Shown piece after piece: positions 8,906 through 15,564 of a stretch of DNA of 37,154 bases. Position 1 is the first letter of the stretch. The number at the start of each line of letters is the position of its first letter. The notes under the pieces are model-generated. The model had not been told where the DNA came from. It saw only the letters and a program-made list of their open reading frames with translations, and made no database searches. Where the stretch lies: NCBI GenBank assembly GCA_020025755.1, contig JAHHRO010000021.1, positions 1 to 37,154 on the forward strand, in the 5' to 3' direction. The stretch is from Butyricicoccus sp. (GTDB taxonomy: Bacteria; Bacillota; Clostridia; Oscillospirales; Butyricicoccaceae). The translations under genes were made by a program, and so were the position numbers.

Positions 8906-8976
8906 TGTTTCGTTCTCCTTTCACATCGTTCGGCATGCACCGAACAGCAGACCGGTTGAATTTCATTAAAAAGAAA

Positions 8977-9507
8977 TCATGTTCGTTTTACGATGGTCAC
9001 GCGATCCTCTCCATCGGTTTCCTGCAAGCTGACATGTACATGTTCATTTTGCGCGGTAGGCAGGTTTTTACCCACATAATCCGGGCGGATGGGCAATTCC
9101 CTGTGTCCCCGATCGATCAGCACCGCAAGCTGGATGCGTGCGGCGCGGCCCATACGGGAAATCGCTTCAATTGCAGCGCGCGCGGAGCGGCCGGTATAGA
9201 GTACATCATCTACGATCACGACCGTACAGCCTGCGAGGCCGGGGATATCGGGCAGCTGAGGGACATCGGTATGGGGCAGATCATCGCGGAACGGACTGAT
9301 ATCGAGCGGCAGCACAGGCGGCTGAAAGCCTTCCACCTCACCGAGTTTTTCCGCGATCCGGGCAGCAAGCGGCACGCCGCGCGTCTGAATGCCTGCCAGA
9401 AGCAGGTTTCGACTGCCGTGATTTTTCTCGATGATCTCAAAGGCGATCCGTGTCAGCGCACGCCTCACGGTCTGCTCATCCATGATCTCTGCTACTTGTT
9501 GGGACAT
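8977..9507 (-). CDS. pyrR: PyrR, pyr mRNA-binding attenuation regulator / uracil phosphoribosyltransferase
   Basis: In Firmicutes PyrR binds leader RNA when UMP is high and causes termination; it can also convert uracil and PRPP to UMP. The start at 9507 gives MSQQVAEIMDEQTVRRALTR, with AAAGGGAG 10 nt upstream. An in-frame upstream Met is rejected because it lies close to the leader terminator and has no ribosome site. The 176-residue length is typical. The type I PRT fold shows the PRPP loop VVIVDDVLYTGRSARAA (residues about 95-111) and the early NLLLAGIQTRGVPLA motif. It is the first gene of the operon, directly behind its own attenuator. Confidence 0.95.
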   Translation of the reverse strand: MSQQVAEIMDEQTVRRALTRIAFEIIEKNHGSRNLLLAGIQTRGVPLAARIAEKLGEVEGFQPPVLPLDISPFRDDLPHTDVPQLPDIPGLAGCTVVIVDDVLYTGRSARAAIEAISRMGRAARIQLAVLIDRGHRELPIRPDYVGKNLPTAQNEHVHVSLQETDGEDRVTIVKRT

Positions 9508-9538
9508 GGTAAGCGCACTCCCTTTCACTTTATGGCAA

Positions 9539-9661
9539 CAAAAAAGGCTTCCGCCCAAAGGCAGGAAGCCGCACGAAGCCAGCCCTTAGGCAGACCTCTG
9601 CCCAGGCTTTCTTTCACTCGATTTCTCACGCACTTTGGGAACTCACAGGTTCCAATTAAAG
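9539..9661 (-). promoter_or_regulatory. PyrR-responsive transcription attenuator
   Basis: On the minus strand the leader contains, in order, three elements. The first is a stem-loop at 9633-9661 of the form CTTT-AA-TTGGAA-CCTGTGA-GTTCC-C-AAAG, which matches the PyrR binding-loop pattern (CNGNGA loop on an interrupted stem). The second is a longer GC-rich hairpin (about 9575-9612, arms GAAAGCC...GGCTTC with an inner GGCAGA/TCTGCC stem), likely the antiterminator. The third is an intrinsic terminator (GGCTTCC/GGAAGCC, 9546-9570) followed by TTTTTT. High UMP should favour the terminator. The structure assignment is by eye. Confidence 0.85.
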
Positions 9662-9677
9662 AGCTTTTGTTTTTATT

Positions 9678-9707
9678 ATTATATCGCAAAACAGATCCCT
9701 GTGTAAA
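9678..9707 (-). promoter_or_regulatory. Sigma-A promoter of the pyr operon
   Basis: Minus strand: TTTACA (9702-9707), an 18-nt spacer, then TATAAT (9678-9683). The predicted start near 9670 places the PyrR binding loop at the very 5' end of the transcript, as usual for this control. Confidence 0.85.
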
Positions 9708-9867
9708 GCAGTATTCCCACAAAACCGCACAAATTTCGCAAATTTTTTTGTTTATTTTCGGCAAAACAAGAATCTTTGTCAGGTCTTTACAAATTTTTTC
9801 TGATTTTTTATCGTGTAAAATGCCCCATCACACGCCATACTAAAAAGCAGAAGGAGCGTGAAAAAAC

Positions 9868-10080
9868 ATGAAGATGGTTCCAATTCTTTCCGGTTTGGCT
9901 GCCGGTGTCGCAGTGGGTGCAGTTGCTTCCGCGTTTGCCTCAAGTGCAATGTCGACCCCATCGGTCAAGCGTTCTGTCCGCCGCGCTGCGCATCAGGTCG
10001 GCAATAGCATGAGCCATACCGCACATCAGGTCGGCAACAGTGTCAGCCACACCGCAAAGCACATCGGGGATATGTTCTGA
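9868..10080 (+). CDS. Small membrane-anchored basic protein of unknown function
   Basis: The 70-residue protein has an AAGGAG ribosome site 8 nt upstream and a strong terminator downstream, so it is probably a real gene. Residues about 4-28 form a small-residue-rich hydrophobic helix (LSGLAAGVAVGAVASAFASS). A basic segment follows (SVKRSVRRA), then an imperfect 11-residue repeat, HQVGNSMSHTA / HQVGNSVSHTA / KHIGDMF. The protein resembles YtxH-like small anchored proteins in general build, but no family can be named. It is divergent from the pyr operon. TAAAAT at 9816-9821 may be its -10; no good -35 is visible. Confidence 0.65.
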   Translation: MKMVPILSGLAAGVAVGAVASAFASSAMSTPSVKRSVRRAAHQVGNSMSHTAHQVGNSVSHTAKHIGDMF

Positions 10081-10093
10081 TCCCCAAATCCCA

Positions 10094-10124
10094 AAAGACG
10101 CTTTGGCATCTGCCAAAGCGTCTT
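10094..10124. terminator. Strong bidirectional terminator
   Basis: AAAGACGCTTTGGCA and TGCCAAAGCGTCTTT form a perfect 15-bp stem around a 1-nt centre; the practical loop is a few bases. It separates the convergent small-protein gene (+) and the transporter gene (-), and T-rich sequence lies on both sides. Confidence 0.85.
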
Positions 10125-10129
10125 TCCCT

Positions 10130-10756
10130 TTATTTCGTGTGCAGCTTTTCCCACAGCGGAATGAGCCACGCACCAACTGCATTTCCAATGGTACAGCAGA
10201 TCAGAAACAATGCTGCCCTTCCGATCTGATCGACAGACAAACCCAGCGCAAAATAGTACATATCCGCAATCACATGCTCCAGCCCTGCCAGAATAAACGC
10301 AGGAACACAAAACAGCATGCCCATATAGCGTGAAAGATCGCCAGTAGAAGTACGGTAATGATCGACCGCGATATACATGAGCAGTCCGCAGAATATCGCC
10401 AGCAGAACGGTCTGAAAAGGCATCTGCACGAGCTTCATACTGCTGATCTGCGCCGCAGCCTCTATATGTATGGGCTTGGTATACCGAATGACCCCACCTA
10501 AAATCATGCAGCCGACAAAATTTCCCAGCCAGATCACGGCAAGTTCTATCAGATAGCTGACTTTTTTTGGCTGTACCAATAGATATCCCACGCGTCCGGT
10601 AAAGAGTCCGAGTCCGCGCGTGCAAATGCTGAACAGCGCAACGGTGAACAGGATCGCACCGAGGATCGTTTTCCCACTCGCGATATAAACTGTCCCTGCA
10701 ATGCCGATGAGCATGCCTGCGAGCATGGACGATACAAATAGTTCAAGTTTCTTCAT
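10130..10756 (-). CDS. Formate/nitrite transporter family protein, short form
   Basis: FNT proteins are pentameric channels for formate, nitrite, hydrosulfide or lactate. The 208-residue protein has about six hydrophobic segments and the family motifs LFTGRVGYLL (residues 51-60) and GLEHVIADMYYF (158-169). The latter includes the central pore His (H161) and the usual Asp/Asn-Met pair. It is clearly shorter than FocA/NirC (about 260-285 residues), mainly because it starts close to the first helix and ends right after the last one. AAAGGAG is 8 nt upstream of the ATG. It is monocistronic, and the substrate cannot be decided. Confidence 0.85.
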   Translation of the reverse strand: MKKLELFVSSMLAGMLIGIAGTVYIASGKTILGAILFTVALFSICTRGLGLFTGRVGYLLVQPKKVSYLIELAVIWLGNFVGCMILGGVIRYTKPIHIEAAAQISSMKLVQMPFQTVLLAIFCGLLMYIAVDHYRTSTGDLSRYMGMLFCVPAFILAGLEHVIADMYYFALGLSVDQIGRAALFLICCTIGNAVGAWLIPLWEKLHTK

Positions 10757-10803
10757 ATTACATCTCCTTTACCGACCGACAAAAGCAAATCAATTTATTT
10801 AAT

Positions 10804-10833
10804 ATCCTATCGCTTTTTATCGCACGTTGTCAA
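10804..10833 (-). promoter_or_regulatory. Sigma-A promoter of the FNT transporter gene
   Basis: Minus strand: TTGACA (10828-10833), an 18-nt spacer, then TAGGAT (10804-10809), 48 nt before the start codon. Confidence 0.65.
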
Positions 10834-10907
10834 TGGTCATATCTTCCAATAACCTTCGCCTTATTTTGACACCATTTCTATACGACAACAGCATTTTTCA
10901 GATTTGG

Positions 10908-10936
10908 TTGACGCATATCCATTTGCTTTATATAAT
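10908..10936 (+). promoter_or_regulatory. Sigma-A promoter of the thiM-HAD pair
   Basis: TTGACG (10908-10913), a 17-nt spacer, then TATAAT (10931-10936), 37 nt before the thiM ATG. The leader is too short for a TPP riboswitch, and no THI-box sequence is visible. Confidence 0.8.
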
Positions 10937-10973
10937 AAAGAAAGACAAATTTCTCACAGGAGGATGCTCTGTT

Positions 10974-11807
10974 ATGGATCTGACCTCTGCGGCATGTGTC
11001 CTCACGGATACCGTGCGTACACATGCGCCTATTATACATTGTATCACCAATCTTGTCACCATAAATGATTGTGCCAATGCCCTGCTTGCCGTTGGCACCT
11101 CCCCTATCATGGCGGACGCGCCGGAGGAATCAGACGACATCACAGCGCATGCCCACGCACTGGTACTCAATATCGGTCAGCTGTCTCCGCGCAAGCTGGA
11201 AGCCATGCTTCGTTCGGGCAGGCAAGCCAACCGTATGGGCATCCCTGTCATCTTAGATCCGGTCGGGGTGGGTGCTTCTGCCTTCCGCACGCAGGCAGTC
11301 CGGCAGCTCCTCGAACAGCTCTCGGTTTCCATCCTGCGCTGCAATCGTGCGGAAGCCGCCTGTATCTATGGTCTGCCCATTGAGAAAGCAGGCATCGACA
11401 GTCAGGATACGCTTTCCATCTCAGACAGCGATTCCCTCGCCCATGCCCTTGCCGTACGTCTGTCCTGCACCATTGCCATGACCGGCGAAACCGATGTGAT
11501 CGCGGACACGGATCGGCTCTATCATCTGCACGGTGGACACGAGATGCTTTCCCGTGTAACGGGAATGGGCTGTGTTTCTTCTGCCCTGTGCGGTGCGTAT
11601 GCCGCAGCATGCGCAGATTCCCCGACCGCCGCCATTGCCGCACTTGGCATGATGGCAGGTGCTGGTGCACTTGCATCTGAGCAGGCAGGCACACGCGGAA
11701 CCGGCAGCTTTCATATCGCCGTTTTGGATGCACTCAGCACATTGGATGCATCCACGCTACGTTCTTATTTTACACTTACGGAGGTACATCATGCGCAGCC
11801 TATCTGA
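10974..11807 (+). CDS. thiM: Hydroxyethylthiazole kinase
   Basis: ThiM phosphorylates 4-methyl-5-(2-hydroxyethyl)thiazole in thiazole salvage for thiamine synthesis. The start at 10974 has AGGAGG 8 nt upstream and gives a 277-residue protein of normal length. Motifs in order are the N-terminal PIIHCITNLVTINDCANALLA, TSPIMADAPEES (substrate pocket), PVILDPVGVGAS (residues about 90-101), the TGETDVI stretch, and the anion-hole motif VTGMGCVSSALCGA with the conserved Cys. No other thiamine gene is nearby (no thiD, thiE or transporter), so this is an isolated salvage kinase paired with a HAD phosphatase. Confidence 0.95.
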   Translation: MDLTSAACVLTDTVRTHAPIIHCITNLVTINDCANALLAVGTSPIMADAPEESDDITAHAHALVLNIGQLSPRKLEAMLRSGRQANRMGIPVILDPVGVGASAFRTQAVRQLLEQLSVSILRCNRAEAACIYGLPIEKAGIDSQDTLSISDSDSLAHALAVRLSCTIAMTGETDVIADTDRLYHLHGGHEMLSRVTGMGCVSSALCGAYAAACADSPTAAIAALGMMAGAGALASEQAGTRGTGSFHIAVLDALSTLDASTLRSYFTLTEVHHAQPI

Positions 11808-12441
11808 TTTTTCCGGTTTCATTTTTGATCTTGACGGTACTTTATTGGACTCCCTGTGGGTGTGGCGTGAAGTGGATATCGTTTCCCTCAAACGCCGCGG
11901 TCACGATGTTCCCGATGATTACGCGCAGGCGATCGCACATATGAGTTTTGCGGATGCAGCGAAGTATACCATTGAGCGTTTCCAGCTTTCCGAATCTCCC
12001 GAAGCACTCATGGACGAGTGGTACAGCATGGCGATGCAGGAATACCATACACGCGTGATGGCAAAGCCGTATGTCCGCGCGTTTCTGGAGCATGTTCAGG
12101 CACAGGGCATCCCCATGGCAGCGGCGACCGCTTCGGAGCGCACCCTCATCTGCCCGGCACTCGAACGCATCGGCATTCTGGACTTTTTCCAGAATGTGAC
12201 CACCATTCAGGAGGTCACACGCGATAAGTCCTTTCCGGATATTTACTTACTTGCCGCGGAGCGTCTGGGCGTTGCTCCGGAAAACTGCGTTGTGTGTGAG
12301 GATATCCTCGCAGGCATCCAGAGTGCAAAATCCGCCGGTTTTTATACCATCGGCGTAGAGGAACCGTTCTCTCTGCCCAATCGGGAAAAGATCCGTCAGC
12401 ATGCAGACCGTTACATCGAATCGTTTGCAGAACTGCTGTAA
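11791..12441 (+). CDS. HAD superfamily phosphatase (phosphoglucomutase/phosphatase-like)
   Basis: The 216-residue protein starts at 11791, with GGAGG 7 nt upstream, and overlaps the end of thiM by 17 nt, so the two are co-transcribed. HAD motif I is FIFDLDGTLLDSLWVW (residues about 9-24), with nucleophile and acid Asp. A helical cap follows. Motif II is AAATASERT, motif III is the Lys of DKSFPD, and motif IV is CVVCEDILAGIQSAKSAG. The layout is that of beta-phosphoglucomutase-like phosphatases, whose substrates cannot be read from sequence. The tight coupling to thiM suggests a phosphorylated thiazole or thiamine intermediate as a possible substrate; this is inference. Confidence 0.85.
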   Translation: MRSLSDFSGFIFDLDGTLLDSLWVWREVDIVSLKRRGHDVPDDYAQAIAHMSFADAAKYTIERFQLSESPEALMDEWYSMAMQEYHTRVMAKPYVRAFLEHVQAQGIPMAAATASERTLICPALERIGILDFFQNVTTIQEVTRDKSFPDIYLLAAERLGVAPENCVVCEDILAGIQSAKSAGFYTIGVEEPFSLPNREKIRQHADRYIESFAELL

Positions 12442-12451
12442 CATCACAAAA

Positions 12452-12489
12452 ACGCTGGGCGAAAGATTGCCCAGCGTCTTTTCTTTTTT
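12452..12489. terminator. Terminator between convergent HAD phosphatase and BlaR1-like genes
   Basis: ACGCTGGGC (12452-12460) pairs with GCCCAGCGT (12469-12477) and is followed by CTTTTCTTTTTT on the plus strand. On the minus strand the stem is followed by TTTTTG, so it can serve both genes. Confidence 0.85.
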
Positions 12490-12490
12490 A

Positions 12491-14929
12491 TCAAGTGGTA
12501 TGATCCGGTATCCCACTCCAGATACGACTGATTTCCCAATATTCCTGATTTTCGCCGCGATACATCGTAACATAAACAAACGCATCCGGCTGTGGGAATC
12601 CGATCTTCAGATCCACAAGCACACCGCCATCAACCGGTATTTTGTCGCCCACCTGCTTGATTTCATATACAGCCGAATACAAGATCGGGATTGCGGCTTG
12701 CAGCGCACCTTCCGGTATCAGCAATTCCGCATAGCGGCTTGGTTCTCTTTCCTTCCATTCTTGTATCATGCTCTGGTGGAGCTTCGGCGGATGCATTTCG
12801 AGCTCTCCGGATGCTGCATAGAGTGCCACAAATTCATCGCGAGTGATCTCCGCTCCATCTACAATCCCATTTGCAATCACTTCATACGAATCGACTACAG
12901 TCCGCCCGTTTTCCGTGATCCAGTGGATGCGTTCCGCATAGCGGTATTCCGCTCCACCTCCGTACAGGCGGTAGACCACAAGGGCACTGTCTTTCGATTC
13001 CGGTTTCACGCTCCAATCCCCGACACTTGGACTGGAGCCCCAGCCGACGCGCCAAAACCATGTTGGGCCATACTCTGCTTCCTGACTGTTGATAAATCCC
13101 TGCTGCAATTTGCGGCTCATAAACGGATAGGAAAAGGCTGCATTTTTTTGCAGATATCCCTGCGCCCATTGATTTGCCACCTGATATGCGGTGATCTGTT
13201 CCTTGTCCGATCGAAGTCCGGTCTGATCCTCGGGAACGGTCACAGACTTCACCCGATATGTTTGCTCTGGGGTCTCCTCAAATCCAAAATATGCAGTTGT
13301 CCCATCTGCAAACACATAGCCGACTGTCTTTGCTTGCAGATCTGTAAGTGCTGCATCACATTTTCCGCCTGCAACAGGGAAATTCCGATAAACCATGTCA
13401 TATTCATTGATCCCATCTACCGGATGCTCCGGCATCCCGTATGCCAAAAGCTCCTTTGCAGTTGTACAAATATTTTCAGGGTCATCCAGCAGCATTGCGT
13501 CCTCTACGGTACGCTCCACGATCCGCAGTTCTTCTCCATCCTGTGCAAATTTGATCGTCTGAATCTGCGTCGCACCGCCATAGGGCGTATCATTGGTATG
13601 GATCTTTACCTGTGCTGCGGATGTTTTCGGATCAAGCTTATAGGTTACTTCATCCGCCTGTGCATCCATAGGCAGATTATCGAATGCAAGCGGTGTATCC
13701 GGTTCGATCTTGCCATATCCAACCACCATTTCATCAAACGCTTCTTTCAATGCTCCGCCCAGCAGCGTCTCTGCCTGTTCTGGGGTCAGCTGATTCTGCT
13801 GTGCTTCACACCAACGCTGCGCAAGTGCTTCCATCTGCTGCACGGTCTCTGCATCTGGCATACGCTCCGGCTTGACCGCAAACGAACAGCCTACGACCAT
13901 AGCCGCAACGCATACGGTCAGCAAGAACAGGATGCCCTGCTGCTTTTTGGGACTGGTAAAAAGTGCCTGTAATCGTGTTTTCATCGCTTTTTTCCCTCCT
14001 GTCAGCTGGGTCGTGAAGCTCTGCTCCCGATGCTGTGCCTGACGCGCCGCATTGTTCAAGATACAATTCCCATAGTTTCGCCTTGCTGTATCGTCCAAGC
14101 CGTGTACGACAGACTGGTCGCAGGCGATCTCCACATCCTGTGCCGCCTGCCGCGCCATCAAATGCACGACCGGATTGAACCAATGCACACATTTTGCGAG
14201 CAGAAACAGTAATTTACAAAACAGATCTCCATGCTTATAGTGTGTCAGCTCATGCCGCAGAACCATGTGCGCTTCCCCGTATGCGACGCCCTCCTTGGGC
14301 AAAAGCAGGATCGGATGCAGCACGCCTGCAAGCATGGGTCCGTCCACCGCAAAGGACTGCATCATAGGGATCTCACGGGTGATTCCCAGCCGTTCCTTCT
14401 CCTGCTGGTACACGGCAAGCAGGGTCTCGTCCTGCACCTGACGCGCACTTTTCCGGATACGCTTCCAAAACCGCTGATGGGAAACAAATGCTGTCAGCAG
14501 AGAGCCGATGACACCGGCAAGCCAGAGGAACGCAAGTATGGGCATGATGTCGATTTGACTGCGTGTTGTGACTGATTGGAAACGCGGTGCATCCAACGGG
14601 GTCTGTCCCGACACTTCCGGACGCGGTGCAGATACAGCTTCTGTCTGTTCTGATGCTCCCGATGGCGCAGGCGCGGCGTTGCCTGTCTGCGTGGAAGCTG
14701 CGGCAGCTGTCTGTGTCACGCTGATGGTCGTTTGCGGAGTCAATACAGGCGCATCCGGCAGGGCGAACTGCACAGGAAGCAGCAGCCGGATACTCAGTAC
14801 CGCCCATAGCAGACACAGGACGCGTGCCGGATACCGGCGGCGCAGGGCTGCACAAAGCAGCAGCACCGGTAGGATAATGATCGAAGTGGTGAGGCTCACT
14901 TGCAGAACATTCCAAAGCAGCTCTTTCAT
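12491..14929 (-). CDS. BlaR1-like M56 zinc metallopeptidase with a large non-PBP C-terminal sensor region
   Basis: This is the partner of the BlaI-type repressor just upstream (one base between stop and start; ribosome site GGGAGGGAG). M56 proteins sense a signal outside and trigger cleavage of the repressor inside. Membrane segments lie at about 5-27, 35-52, 128-148 and 331-349. The cytoplasmic loop carries the zinc motif HELTH (226-230) and the distal ligand in DVEIACDQS (about 265-273). Residues 60-125 are an unusual Ala/Pro/Thr/Gln-rich insert. The external part (351-812) is over 450 residues. It has no SxxK penicillin-binding motif that I can see and contains two related-looking stretches (ALAQRWCEAQQNQL and QVANQWAQGYLQKN). 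The signal is therefore probably not a beta-lactam. Confidence 0.85.
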   Translation of the reverse strand: MKELLWNVLQVSLTTSIIILPVLLLCAALRRRYPARVLCLLWAVLSIRLLLPVQFALPDAPVLTPQTTISVTQTAAAASTQTGNAAPAPSGASEQTEAVSAPRPEVSGQTPLDAPRFQSVTTRSQIDIMPILAFLWLAGVIGSLLTAFVSHQRFWKRIRKSARQVQDETLLAVYQQEKERLGITREIPMMQSFAVDGPMLAGVLHPILLLPKEGVAYGEAHMVLRHELTHYKHGDLFCKLLFLLAKCVHWFNPVVHLMARQAAQDVEIACDQSVVHGLDDTARRNYGNCILNNAARQAQHREQSFTTQLTGGKKAMKTRLQALFTSPKKQQGILFLLTVCVAAMVVGCSFAVKPERMPDAETVQQMEALAQRWCEAQQNQLTPEQAETLLGGALKEAFDEMVVGYGKIEPDTPLAFDNLPMDAQADEVTYKLDPKTSAAQVKIHTNDTPYGGATQIQTIKFAQDGEELRIVERTVEDAMLLDDPENICTTAKELLAYGMPEHPVDGINEYDMVYRNFPVAGGKCDAALTDLQAKTVGYVFADGTTAYFGFEETPEQTYRVKSVTVPEDQTGLRSDKEQITAYQVANQWAQGYLQKNAAFSYPFMSRKLQQGFINSQEAEYGPTWFWRVGWGSSPSVGDWSVKPESKDSALVVYRLYGGGAEYRYAERIHWITENGRTVVDSYEVIANGIVDGAEITRDEFVALYAASGELEMHPPKLHQSMIQEWKEREPSRYAELLIPEGALQAAIPILYSAVYEIKQVGDKIPVDGGVLVDLKIGFPQPDAFVYVTMYRGENQEYWEISRIWSGIPDHTT

Positions 14930-14930
14930 G

Positions 14931-15308
14931 CTACTCCCTCCCTTGTGTATCCAGAAAATCTCTCAACTCGTCAATATCATCATCGGTCAGCGATCCGGTA
15001 TCTGAAAGCGATGCCACGAGATCGCGGATAGAGCCGCGATAGAATCGCTGTAAAAAGCTGACACTTTCCTGTGCGCGGTACGCTTCCTCGGTGATGAGTG
15101 GGGTATAGATATTGCTCTTTCCGTCCTTCTCGCATTTCAGGAAACCTTTTTCGCACAATCGGGACAGAAAGGTCAGGATCGAGGTCGGCTTCCACTGCTC
15201 CCGGAGCTGCTGGGTGATCCATGCAGAGGGAACGGGACACTCGGCGGCATTCCAGATCTCCTGCATGACGATCAGCTCTGCATCGGGCAGGCGTTTGATT
15301 TTTTTCAT
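14931..15308 (-). CDS. BlaI/MecI-family transcriptional repressor
   Basis: The 125-residue protein has the family's N-terminal winged helix: LPDAELIVMQEIWNA, then the recognition region TSILTFLSRLCEKGFLKCEKDGKSNIYTPL (described as about residues 42-71). A C-terminal dimerisation helix rich in acidic residues follows. It should repress its own operon by binding the two TACA-N2-TGTA sites upstream and be inactivated through the BlaR1-like protein encoded next. There is no beta-lactamase gene nearby. The start codon is the only Met consistent with the family N-terminus; the ribosome site is weak (GAAGGTG). Confidence 0.92.
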   Translation of the reverse strand: MKKIKRLPDAELIVMQEIWNAAECPVPSAWITQQLREQWKPTSILTFLSRLCEKGFLKCEKDGKSNIYTPLITEEAYRAQESVSFLQRFYRGSIRDLVASLSDTGSLTDDDIDELRDFLDTQGRE

Positions 15309-15320
15309 AGCAATGCACCT

Positions 15321-15334
15321 TCTACATTTGTAAA
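15321..15334. promoter_or_regulatory. BlaI-type operator 1
   Basis: TCTACATTTGTAAA carries the core TACA-N2-TGTA of BlaI/MecI operators. It lies between the promoter and the repressor start codon. Confidence 0.7.
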
Positions 15335-15349
15335 ATATCTGTTGCTATT

Positions 15350-15378
15350 ATTCTACAGTTGTAGAACAGCATTGTCAA
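15350..15378 (-). promoter_or_regulatory. Promoter of the repressor-antirepressor operon with overlapping operator 2
   Basis: Minus strand: TTGACA (15373-15378), a 17-nt spacer, then TAGAAT (15350-15355). The perfect palindrome TTCTACAGTTGTAGAA (15351-15366) covers the -10 and half of the spacer, so a bound repressor would block polymerase. This is the classical layout for BlaI/MecI autoregulation. Confidence 0.88.
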
Positions 15379-15473
15379 CCCCCTTATTCTGCACCGATCC
15401 CACAAAAAATACATCTCCAATTTGCACGAAAAAACGAAAGCCGCGCAGCTTGCCAGAAGTTTTCCCCCACACA

Positions 15474-15502
15474 TTGCTTTTATTTCACAAACCTGATAAA
15501 AT
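15474..15502 (+). promoter_or_regulatory. Promoter of the DUF1015 gene
   Basis: TTGCTT (15474-15479), a 17-nt spacer, then TAAAAT (15497-15502), about 60 nt before the ATG. It lies about 100 bp from the BlaI operators, so no direct control by that repressor is evident. Confidence 0.6.
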
Positions 15503-15564
15503 GAAACTAAGGACATACTGCCGTTTTACATCATCACCCATTTTCCCGTATTGGAGGTTCTCTT

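Noticed and set aside
10937..10973. TPP riboswitch ahead of thiM
   Set aside because: The leader is under 40 nt and contains no THI-box pattern.
12401..13972. A 523-codon plus-strand open frame opposite the BlaR1-like gene
   Set aside because: It starts inside the HAD gene, crosses a terminator, has skewed composition, and is antisense to a protein with HELTH and membrane helices.
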